Origin: CAZVBR01 sp964625755
GTDB lineage: Bacteria; Patescibacteriota; Minisyncoccia; Phycocordibacterales; XYD1-FULL-46-19
Direction: 5' to 3'
Length of the DNA stretch: 8,260 nucleotides
Assembly: GCA_964625755.1 (NCBI GenBank)
Contig: CAZVBR010000033.1
Span: 1-8,260, forward strand
Shown here: piece by piece, positions 1 to 4,685 of the stretch
How the letters are laid out: every line of letters begins with the position of its first letter
Numbering within the stretch: the stretch's first letter is position 1
Translations under genes and position numbers: made by a program
The notes under the pieces: generated by a model
The model's database searches: none
What the model was told of the DNA's origin: nothing
What the model saw: the letters and a program-made list of their open reading frames with translations, nothing else

Positions 1-10
1 TGATCATCAT
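1..10 (-). CDS. Start of a divergent minus-strand gene (partial, first three codons)
   Basis: On the minus strand an ATG begins at position 10 (codons Met-Met-Ile) and runs off the left edge. Eight bases before it is a strong Shine-Dalgarno match, AAGGAG, seen on the plus strand as ctcctt at 19-24. A possible minus-strand promoter lies at 64-92. Nothing can be said about the product from three codons. The call rests only on the SD-start spacing. It would make the stretch from 11 to the tspO gene a divergent intergenic region. Confidence 0.4.
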
Positions 11-63
11 TTTCTCAACTCCTTTTCTTCCCGACCGCTCGCTTTAAACACCAATTTATTCTT

Positions 64-92
64 ATCTTAAAATATTTATCACAAAAACTCAA
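64..92 (-). promoter_or_regulatory. Possible minus-strand promoter for the left-edge gene
   Basis: Read on the minus strand, TTGAGT (92-87) and TAAGAT (69-64) are separated by 17 bases. They match the sigma-70 consensus boxes at four positions each. The 9-base direct repeat AATATTTAT (71-79 and 91-99, 20 bases apart) overlaps this element. The region is very AT-rich, so chance matches are likely. Confidence 0.3.
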
Positions 93-441
93 TATTTATT
101 AATCGCTACGATCTTGAGAATAAATTTTAACCATACTGTTTCCTCGGAAAAATTTTGTTGGGTTTGAAAGGGTTTATATATCCGGGGTTAAACTTTAAAA
201 ATGTGTTAAAATTGAAGATGAGGTGAGGCAGTTTTGGGGATATTAATGAAACTGATCGGCTGTATTTATTTCCCTTAGTAAATTAACAATAATAAGTGAG
301 TTTAAGAGAGGCATTAAAATAATGATGGTCATTTGGCCGGCGGAAGGAATTTGCAGGAGGGGGATTGAACTCAAGACAGTGCCTCTTACTTTGATCAATA
401 TAACATTGGATATTTATTACCAGCTGCTAACAATAAGTAAT
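93..441. other. AT-rich intergenic stretch before tspO
   Basis: I find no convincing gene here. On the plus strand TGTTAAAAT (204-212) resembles an extended -10 box and could start a long tspO leader, but it has no recognisable -35. A frame open to the TspO start runs from 322, but its first 40 codons do not resemble a TspO N-terminus. A tiny frame at 246 (MKLIGCIYFP) has no support. The part from about 330 to 375 is locally GC-rich, with a purine run (gcaggaggggg) not placed as an SD for any sensible start. Confidence 0.4.
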
Positions 442-918
442 ATGAAATTAAGCAGACCGATCAAATTTATCATAGCTATTTTTGTTCCCCAGATGACCGG
501 TGCGATCGGTTCATTTTTCACGACTCCGAGTATTCCCACTTGGTATGCTGAGCTTGCTAAACCGGAACTGGCGCCCCCGAACTGGGTTTTTGCTCCGGTC
601 TGGATAAGTTTATTTATACTTATGGGGGTGGCGGCTTTTTTGGTCTGGGATAAGGGGTTGGGGAGAAGAAAAGTTCAAATAGCTCTTGGGGTGTTTGTGT
701 TTCAGCTTGTTTTAAACACTCTTTGGTCTGTAATATTTTTCGGCTTTCAGAATCCGGGTTGGGCTTTGGCCTGGATAATTTTACTCAATTTGATTGTTGT
801 GGTAAATATCTATCTTTTCGCTCGGATCTCCAGGTTAGCCGGTTTGATCTTACTGCCTTATTTGCTCTGGCTGGGATTTGCAACTTACTTAAATTATGCG
901 ATCTGGGTCTTAAATTAA
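442..918 (+). CDS. tspO: TspO/MBR family tryptophan-rich membrane protein
   Basis: This is a 158-residue, five-helix integral membrane protein of the TspO/MBR (peripheral benzodiazepine receptor) family. The family binds tetrapyrroles, sterols or similar ligands; its role in bacteria is linked to porphyrin handling and stress but is not settled. The signature is clear: W34-Y35, K40-P41, P45-P46, W48, F50, P52 and W54 in the helix 1-2 region, then LNxxWS-xxFFG (residues 91-101), and the C-terminal PYLLW and LN pairs (139-151). I chose the ATG at 442 because it gives the usual family length (about 155-165 residues) and starts right before helix 1. An in-frame ATG at 322 would add 40 residues without family resemblance. 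No good SD precedes 442. It stands alone, 71 bases before the lexA-like gene, with its own unidentified promoter. The family call is very secure; the ligand is not predictable. Confidence 0.93.
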   Translation: MKLSRPIKFIIAIFVPQMTGAIGSFFTTPSIPTWYAELAKPELAPPNWVFAPVWISLFILMGVAAFLVWDKGLGRRKVQIALGVFVFQLVLNTLWSVIFFGFQNPGWALAWIILLNLIVVVNIYLFARISRLAGLILLPYLLWLGFATYLNYAIWVLN

Positions 919-940
919 AGTCGGCAGATTTCGGGTAGAT

Positions 941-951
941 GCCGGACCGGC
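941..951 (+). terminator. Weak hairpin after tspO
   Basis: GCCG-GAC-CGGC can form a four-pair stem with a three-base loop, followed by TCTTGTTTT. It could slow or end tspO transcription, but the stem is short. It also sits directly against the -35 of the next promoter. CCGG is over-abundant in this window, so chance is a fair explanation. Confidence 0.2.
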
Positions 952-953
952 TC

Positions 954-982
954 TTGTTTTAGAACGATTGTTCTAGTATACT
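954..982 (+). promoter_or_regulatory. Promoter of the lexA-dinB operon
   Basis: The -10 is TATACT (977-982, five of six consensus bases). The -35 is TTGTTT (954-959, three of six), and the spacer is exactly 17 bases. The spacer is almost filled by the SOS operator. Only seven bases separate the -10 from the A of the ATG at 990, so transcription should begin at or within a base of the start codon, giving a leaderless message. No SD precedes the ATG, which agrees with this. Confidence 0.75.
960..975 (+). promoter_or_regulatory. SOS box (LexA operator)
   Basis: TAGAAC-GATT-GTTCTA is a perfect 6+6 palindrome around four central bases. It contains GAAC-N4-GTTC, the LexA/DinR operator known from Bacillus and other Gram-positive bacteria. 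It lies between the -35 and -10 boxes, so a bound dimer would block RNA polymerase. I saw no second copy in the window, so the TspO, Nudix, PyrC and ATPase genes are not visibly in this regulon. Confidence 0.88.
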
Positions 983-989
983 GTAGTTC

Positions 990-1550
990 ATGCCGAAACT
1001 AAAAAAAGATCTTCTTGATTTTTATAATGTCCACAAAAGGATGCCGTCTTTTAGTGAGCTTATGCGGGCCTCCGGCTACCGAAGTAAGAGTGCCGTTTCT
1101 TACGCCATTGATCAATTGATCGAAGAAGGGGTAATGAAAAAAGATCATCAAGGCCGCCTGATACCCCTTAAATTAGGGGGAATCAAACTTCTGGGCCTGG
1201 TGGAGGCCGGTTTTCCTTCACCGGCAGAAGAAGAAATGACCGATACTATCAGCTTAGATGAATATTTGATCGAAGATCCGGAATCAACTTACCTCCTGAA
1301 GGTCAAGGGGGATTCAATGATCAATGCCGGTATTCACTGCGGCGATTTGATCATTGCCAAACGAGGCGCTGACTATCAAGATGGTGATATTGTAGTAGCG
1401 GAGGTGGATGGAGAGTGGACCGTTAAGTACTTCAAAAAAGGTCGGAATAAACCCTATCTCATGCCGGCCAATGATGAATACCGATCGATCTACCCACAAC
1501 AGGAGTTGAAGGTGTCTGCGGTGGTTAAAGCGGTGATCCGGAAATACTGA
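990..1550 (+). CDS. lexA: LexA-type SOS repressor with UmuD-like self-cleaving core
   Basis: This 186-residue cytoplasmic protein has an N-terminal winged-helix DNA-binding domain (about 1-65; recognition helix near SKSAVSYAIDQL, 32-43) and a peptidase S24 domain (about 68-186). The self-cleavage site is A73-G74 within EAGFPSPAEE, nearly the UmuD cleavage region rather than a typical LexA one. The catalytic pair is Ser109 (GDSM) and Lys146 (TVKYF). Cleavage would leave a 113-residue C-terminal piece, close to UmuD' (115 residues). In the family, RecA filaments on single-stranded DNA stimulate this cleavage and relieve repression. The SOS box in its own promoter indicates autoregulation. The dinB-like gene begins five bases after its stop, so the two form an operon. 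The ATG at 990 fits the domain start and a leaderless message. It is either the genome's main LexA or a dedicated UmuD-type regulator, as in Acinetobacter UmuDAb; the window cannot decide between these. Confidence 0.9.
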   Translation: MPKLKKDLLDFYNVHKRMPSFSELMRASGYRSKSAVSYAIDQLIEEGVMKKDHQGRLIPLKLGGIKLLGLVEAGFPSPAEEEMTDTISLDEYLIEDPESTYLLKVKGDSMINAGIHCGDLIIAKRGADYQDGDIVVAEVDGEWTVKYFKKGRNKPYLMPANDEYRSIYPQQELKVSAVVKAVIRKY

Positions 1551-1555
1551 CCAAT

Positions 1556-2863
1556 ATGACGATTTCAAGATCTGGATCTTATCCTCGGGCCATTTTACAC
1601 ATTGACGGCGATTCCTTTTTTGCCTCTTGTGAGGTTGCCAAAGACCCATCTCTTAAGGGAAAGCCTGTCATAATCGGAAAGGAACGGGGCATAGCTTCAG
1701 CTTTAACTTATGAGGCCAAAGCTCTGGGAGTAAAACGGGGCATGAATCTTGCCCAAGTTTTGCGTATTTGCCCTCAGGCTGTTATTTTACCTTCCGATCA
1801 CAGAACTTACAGTCTTTACGCTCACCGAATGTATAGTATTGTCAGAAGTCACGTCTCCAGGGTGGAAGAATACAGTATTGATGAGTGTTTTGCCGATCTT
1901 TCCGGTTTTGCCGAGACTCAAAACATATCTTATGAAAAATTAGCCTTTAATTTGAAAACCGAACTTTATCAAAAATTGGGTTTGACTTTTTCTTTGGGGT
2001 TAGCGCCGACCAAGGTTTTAGCCAAAGTGGCTTCCAATTGGCAAAAACCAAATGGCCTGACATTTATTCCGGTCCCGGAGATAAAATATTTTTTAGCGAA
2101 ACTTCCGGTTGAAAAAATTTGGGGCATCGGCTCTAAAACCGCCAACTTGCTTAATAAATACGGTATTTATACTGCTCGGGATCTTTGCTCCCGAGATGAA
2201 GTGTGGGTCCGGTCTAATTTAGCCAAGCCCTATCAGGAAATATGGTTTGAACTTCAGGGTAAGATGGTTCTTACGCTTAACTCTAAAAGTCAAAAGAACC
2301 TTTACTCTATCAGCGCCACTAAAACTTTTACTCCGCCGTCCGGTGACCGATTTTTCGTTCTGTCACAACTCTCAAGGAACATAGAAAATGCCTGCACTAA
2401 AGCTCGGCACCAAAATTTGCAAACTCAAGAAGTGTTCTTTTTTCTTAAAACATCCGACTTTGATTTGATCGGTCAAAAAATAATTCTAAAGCAAGCCGTT
2501 TCGATCCCGCAACCTATTTTTGAGGCGGTGGAGAATGTTTTTGATGTGGTATATAAGCCCGGTATTTTTTATCGTGCGACCGGAATTATACTCAGAAAAT
2601 TGCAACCGGAACAAGCTTTTCAACCGGATCTTTTTAGTCAGTCATCCGGCCTTGAGATCAAAAGAGATCTTTTTGGTCAGATCGACGCCTTAGAAAAAAA
2701 ATATGGTCGAGAGACAATTTTTCTGGGATCCAGTTTCTTGGCAAATAAAAGCCGTTTGAATAATGATACTCAGTTTGCTCAAAAAAACCGCGATCAATTA
2801 TTGCCTGAAGGTAAAAACCGAAAATCCCGGTTCAGGATCCCGTTTTTAGGCGAGGTTGGTTGA
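1556..2863 (+). CDS. dinB: Y-family translesion DNA polymerase (DinB/UmuC type)
   Basis: This 435-residue enzyme copies damaged templates with low fidelity. Palm residues are visible: D17 in HIDGDSFFAS, and D109-E110 in EEYSIDECFADL, the metal-binding carboxylates. F22 occupies the steric-gate position that excludes ribonucleotides. A helix-hairpin-helix thumb region follows (about 183-210, LPVEKIWGIGSKTANLL), then the little-finger domain (about 245-350). The motif QPDLF (356-360) is a classical beta-clamp binding peptide, followed by a tail of about 75 residues that includes DLFGQIDALEKKYG. Length is between E. coli DinB (351) and UmuC (422). It starts five bases after the repressor stop without a clear SD, so translation is probably coupled to that gene and expression follows the SOS box. 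No terminator hairpin is evident after the TGA stop. Polymerase activity is near certain; whether it behaves as Pol IV or needs a UmuD'-like partner is open. Confidence 0.93.
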   Translation: MTISRSGSYPRAILHIDGDSFFASCEVAKDPSLKGKPVIIGKERGIASALTYEAKALGVKRGMNLAQVLRICPQAVILPSDHRTYSLYAHRMYSIVRSHVSRVEEYSIDECFADLSGFAETQNISYEKLAFNLKTELYQKLGLTFSLGLAPTKVLAKVASNWQKPNGLTFIPVPEIKYFLAKLPVEKIWGIGSKTANLLNKYGIYTARDLCSRDEVWVRSNLAKPYQEIWFELQGKMVLTLNSKSQKNLYSISATKTFTPPSGDRFFVLSQLSRNIENACTKARHQNLQTQEVFFFLKTSDFDLIGQKIILKQAVSIPQPIFEAVENVFDVVYKPGIFYRATGIILRKLQPEQAFQPDLFSQSSGLEIKRDLFGQIDALEKKYGRETIFLGSSFLANKSRLNNDTQFAQKNRDQLLPEGKNRKSRFRIPFLGEVG

Positions 2864-2907
2864 GTTATTTAAAAGACAGTAGTGGCCAATAAATGACTGA
2901 GAGAAAA

Positions 2908-2936
2908 TTGACAAATCAATGAGAATAACCTAAGTT
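2908..2936 (+). promoter_or_regulatory. Possible promoter of the small SD-led gene
   Basis: A perfect -35, TTGACA (2908-2913), is followed after 17 bases by TAAGTT (2931-2936), which matches the -10 consensus at three positions. It would give a leader of about 45 bases ahead of the ATG at 2990. The -10 is weak, so the call is moderate. Confidence 0.4.
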
Positions 2937-2989
2937 AATAAACGGAAAGAGTATCGTAACTTGGGGAAACAACAAAGAAGGAGAAGGGA

Positions 2990-3208
2990 ATGAGACTTGA
3001 AAATCGCACCACAAAAGACGTGATTGACGGATTGAACTTTCAATTTCGTTTTAACACTTTAACTCCCGGCGAGCAAGATCATGTCTGCTTGCTCTACCGA
3101 TCCTTCCGGAATTATCCGGATGGCGAACTGGTATGCCGTCAATGGTTCCTCTGGCTCTCCTTCTTGAGGGGGAAAACGAACCAAAAACCATTGAGGTTTG
3201 CGCTATAA
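2990..3208 (+). CDS. Small hypothetical protein, 72 residues
   Basis: I do not recognise this product. An excellent SD (AAGGAG, 2978-2983) sits six bases before the ATG, with a TTGACA -35 further upstream. A GC-rich hairpin (3215-3247) begins six bases after the stop, the same arrangement as for the ankyrin and pyrC genes below. Residues 1-48 are polar and mixed in charge, with many aromatics and arginines. Residues 50-60 (CRQWFLWLSFL) form a short aromatic-hydrophobic patch, too short for a sure membrane helix. The tail is basic. There is no signal peptide or metal-binding cluster. Overlapping frames stay open for part of this stretch (minus strand 3051-3263; plus strand 3133-3267), so the 3' half of the reading frame is less certain than the start. 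It lies between dinB and the Nudix gene, neither of which suggests its role. Confidence 0.5.
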   Translation: MRLENRTTKDVIDGLNFQFRFNTLTPGEQDHVCLLYRSFRNYPDGELVCRQWFLWLSFLRGKTNQKPLRFAL

Positions 3209-3209
3209 T
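3204..3209 (+). promoter_or_regulatory. Isolated TATAAT, possible -10 for the Nudix gene
   Basis: A perfect TATAAT overlaps the stop of the small ORF. No credible -35 is found 15-19 bases upstream and there is no TG extension. If active, transcription would start near 3216, so the message would begin with the 3215-3247 hairpin. Confidence 0.25.
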
Positions 3210-3214
3210 TCTTT

Positions 3215-3247
3215 GCCGGTCGTCGCGTTTAAACGTTGACGGCCGGC
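3215..3247 (+). terminator. GC-rich hairpin after the small gene
   Basis: Arms 3215-3224 (GCCGGTCGTC) and 3238-3247 (GACGGCCGGC) pair over ten positions with one G-U. The loop holds the self-complementary CGTTTAAACG. No U-tract follows on either strand, so it is not a canonical intrinsic terminator. It may be a transcript 3' end, a processing barrier, or a 5' structure on the Nudix message. Confidence 0.5.
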
Positions 3248-3281
3248 CCGCCGAAATAATCAATTAAAGCAGTTTAAAAAC

Positions 3282-3854
3282 ATGCTTCTACCAAGAGACT
3301 CGGAAAAGATCAAATTGAACACTTTAAGGCAAAAACTCGAAACAGCCGGAGTTGATCTTACCAAATGGGGTAAAGGTCAGGCCAAAACCTTAAGCCATCT
3401 CCAAAAAGAACTGGAAAACCAAGAAGCTTTTGTAGTAAATGATGAAGCCGGAAATATTCTAAAAAAAATAAAAGTAAGCGGAGCCCATGTTTACCATATT
3501 TCCTCAAATAAAAAATATTATTTAAAAGAGAGTAAACAAATTTTCATAGGAGGCCGGGAAAGAGTCAGGAAATTAGAGCAAGCGGTAGCGGAAAAAATAA
3601 GACCGAATGAGACTCCTCAAGATGCCATGGTTCGGGGTTTGAGAGAAGAGCTCGGACTTATGGGGGAAATAGTTATTAAAGAGAAGGGGATTAAAAAAAA
3701 GATCCGACCATCGATCAGTTATCCGGGTTTAAAGTCTCACGTCACATGTTATATTTTTGAAGTCACTCTCAGTGAGCATCAGTTTCGGCCTGAGGGATAC
3801 ACTGAAAAACAAGATGATAAAATAACTTATTTCTCTTGGGAAGAACTTAAGTAA
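3282..3854 (+). CDS. Nudix-fold protein with altered Nudix box
   Basis: This 190-residue soluble protein carries a Nudix-like segment at about 104-126. The family signature is G-x5-E-x7-R-E-U-x-E-E-x-G-U, where U is a bulky aliphatic residue. Here E110, R118, L120, E122, E123, G125 and L126 fit, but the leading glycine is E104 and the first glutamate after the arginine is G119. The glutamates E122-E123, which hold the metal ions, are kept. Upstream, residues 12-52 form a separate module (LRQKLETAGVDLTKWG..., then a helix ending QKELENQE), followed by a beta-rich lead-in including LKESKQIFIGGRERVR (81-96). Nudix enzymes cleave nucleoside diphosphates linked to another moiety; the substrate here cannot be told. 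The ATG at 3282 has no clear SD. The gene is flanked by unrelated genes and has no visible terminator. It is probably a hydrolase, though the G119 change leaves activity in doubt. Confidence 0.75.
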   Translation: MLLPRDSEKIKLNTLRQKLETAGVDLTKWGKGQAKTLSHLQKELENQEAFVVNDEAGNILKKIKVSGAHVYHISSNKKYYLKESKQIFIGGRERVRKLEQAVAEKIRPNETPQDAMVRGLREELGLMGEIVIKEKGIKKKIRPSISYPGLKSHVTCYIFEVTLSEHQFRPEGYTEKQDDKITYFSWEELK

Positions 3855-3923
3855 ATCCATTGTGAGATTTAAATTGCCGTCTGATCTTTAAACGATCGCT
3901 TAGACATATATAAAAATATATTA

Positions 3924-3951
3924 TTGTAATTTTATAAATAGATGGTATAAT
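3924..3951 (+). promoter_or_regulatory. Promoter of the ankyrin lipoprotein gene
   Basis: A perfect -10 with TG extension, TGGTATAAT (hexamer 3946-3951), lies 16 bases after TTGTAA (3924-3929, four of six -35 matches). Transcription should start near 3958, giving a leader of about 41 bases that carries the SD AGAGGGGGG (3986-3994). The upstream stretch 3900-3940 is very AT-rich, as in UP elements. Confidence 0.7.
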
Positions 3952-3998
3952 CTTTCAGGAACTTAGATTGAACAAAACTGAAACAAGAGGGGGGTAGC

Positions 3999-4457
3999 GT
4001 GAAGAAAAAAATAATTCTCGGAGTGGTTCTAGTGGTTATGCTTGGCTGTGCCAAGCCAAGTAATCCTCGGGCCTGGCCGGTAGTTAAAAATTTTACCGGC
4101 ATCGAGGAAAGGGTTTTGGATGCGGCCATGGATGGGGATATCGAGTTTTTGAAAGAAGCACTCAATTCTCACCCCGAACTGGCGAAATTTCAGACGAGTC
4201 GCCTCGGAATGACACCTTTGATGTATGCCGCCCTGACCGGACGCTTGGAGGTGGTTCAGTTGCTTATCAAAAAAGGAGCTGACCCGAATGCCCAAACATC
4301 GTTTGGGACCACTTCATTGATGTGGGCGATAAAGGGCGGTCATCCGGAGGTGGCCGAGTTTCTGCTCGAGTCCGGGGGTTGCCCGGAAATTACTGACAAT
4401 GAAAACTCCTCGGCCAGATGTCTGGCCGAGGAGTGGGGGGTTGGTATCGATATTTGA
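3999..4457 (+). CDS. Ankyrin-repeat lipoprotein (GTG start)
   Basis: This 152-residue protein is predicted to be exported and lipid-anchored. Residues 1-16 are a lipoprotein signal peptide: KKK, a hydrophobic core, then MLGC, with C17 as the modified cysteine (the -3 residue is Met, slightly off consensus). After a short linker, about three ankyrin repeats follow: a capping one near 36-63 (ERVLDAAMDGDIEFLKEAL), a canonical one at 70-100 (GMTPLMYAALTGRLEVVQLLIKKGADPNAQ) and another at 103-133 (GTTSLMWAIKGGHPEVAEFLLESG). Ankyrin repeats bind proteins; the partner is unknown. The GTG at 3999 is chosen because of the SD at 3986-3994 and because it begins the signal peptide exactly. The last 20 residues are encoded partly by a 13-base-pair palindrome (4406-4433). 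Its own promoter is good and hairpins follow, so it is probably monocistronic. The fold and lipobox are clear; the biological role is not. Confidence 0.85.
   Translation: MKKKIILGVVLVVMLGCAKPSNPRAWPVVKNFTGIEERVLDAAMDGDIEFLKEALNSHPELAKFQTSRLGMTPLMYAALTGRLEVVQLLIKKGADPNAQTSFGTTSLMWAIKGGHPEVAEFLLESGGCPEITDNENSSARCLAEEWGVGIDI
4406..4433. repeat. Perfect 13-bp inverted repeat inside the ankyrin gene
   Basis: CTCCTCGGCCAGA (4406-4418) and its exact reverse complement (4421-4433) are separated by only TG. It encodes the C-terminal residues around SSARCLAEE. On the plus strand it is preceded by AAAA. Read on the minus strand the hairpin is followed by TTTT, the form of an intrinsic terminator for antisense transcription. 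Confidence 0.75.
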
Positions 4458-4472
4458 CCACTGACCGACCCC
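4437..4472 (+). repeat. Second hairpin spanning the ankyrin stop codon
   Basis: Bases 4437-4445 (GGGGTTGGT) pair with 4464-4472 (ACCGACCCC) over nine positions with one G-U. They enclose the TGA stop at 4455-4457. It lies directly between the palindrome at 4406-4433 and the terminator hairpin starting at 4473. Confidence 0.45.
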
Positions 4473-4508
4473 AAAGGTCCCTTGCGAAATTGCTCGTAAG
4501 GGACCTTT
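4473..4508 (+). terminator. Terminator hairpin of the ankyrin gene
   Basis: AAAGGTCCCTTGCGA (4473-4487) pairs with 4494-4508 over 15 positions with one G-U and a six-base loop (AATTGC). It begins 15 bases after the stop. The stem ends in A-U pairs (AAAGG...CCTTT), and only AGCATTTTG follows, so the U-tract is poor. The A/T ends make it roughly usable in both directions. Confidence 0.7.
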
Positions 4509-4603
4509 AGCATTTTGAAGAACTAAGTCTTTAAAAACTTCATCTAACAAAAAAGTATTTTAATTTTACTCAGCTTTATGATCTTTAAGAATAAATAAAG
4601 CCT

Positions 4604-4631
4604 TTGATTTTTTATTTTTTTCTGCTAACCT
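4604..4631 (+). promoter_or_regulatory. Weak candidate promoter of pyrC
   Basis: TTGATT (4604-4609) and an extended -10 TGCTAACCT (hexamer 4626-4631) are 16 bases apart. The hexamer matches consensus at only three positions, so support comes mainly from the TG extension and position. It would leave a leader of about 50 bases before the ATG at 4686. Confidence 0.3.
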
Positions 4632-4685
4632 CACCTTAGAGCTTGAAAATTGTTTGTCTCAAATCAGAAGAAAGAGAGGAAAGCC

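Noticed and set aside
322..441. N-terminal extension of TspO starting at the ATG at 322
   Set aside because: The 40 added residues do not resemble TspO N-termini. The start at 442 gives the family's usual length and opens at helix 1.
340..441. tRNA-like T-arm on the minus strand (GTTCAATCC near 372-364)
   Set aside because: The T-loop consensus is present, but the five-base T-stem does not pair (TTGAG against CCCCT), and no matching acceptor, D or anticodon arms are found upstream.
723..938. 71-codon plus-strand frame
   Set aside because: Lies inside tspO in another frame, with no SD and no family resemblance.
1314..1649. 111-codon minus-strand frame
   Set aside because: Antisense to the lexA-dinB junction; composition of a shadow frame.
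3051..3263. 70-codon minus-strand frame over the small gene
   Set aside because: No SD and arginine-rich shadow-like composition. The plus-strand frame has far better start signals. Not fully excluded.
3133..3267. 44-codon plus-strand frame (MPSMVPLALLLEGENEP...)
   Set aside because: No SD of its own, and it overlaps the small gene. Kept only as a possible frameshift continuation.
3905..3925. AT-only palindrome (ATATAT-AAAA-ATATAT) as a Nudix terminator
   Set aside because: Pure A/T pairing gives a weak stem; better read as the AT-rich region upstream of the ankyrin promoter.
4604..4621. T-rich run as the U-tract of an intrinsic terminator
   Set aside because: No GC-rich stem directly precedes it; the nearest hairpin ends at 4508.
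4650..4685. TTG start for PyrC 12 codons upstream
   Set aside because: It precedes and overlaps the SD at 4673-4680; the ATG at 4686 matches the E. coli PyrC start.
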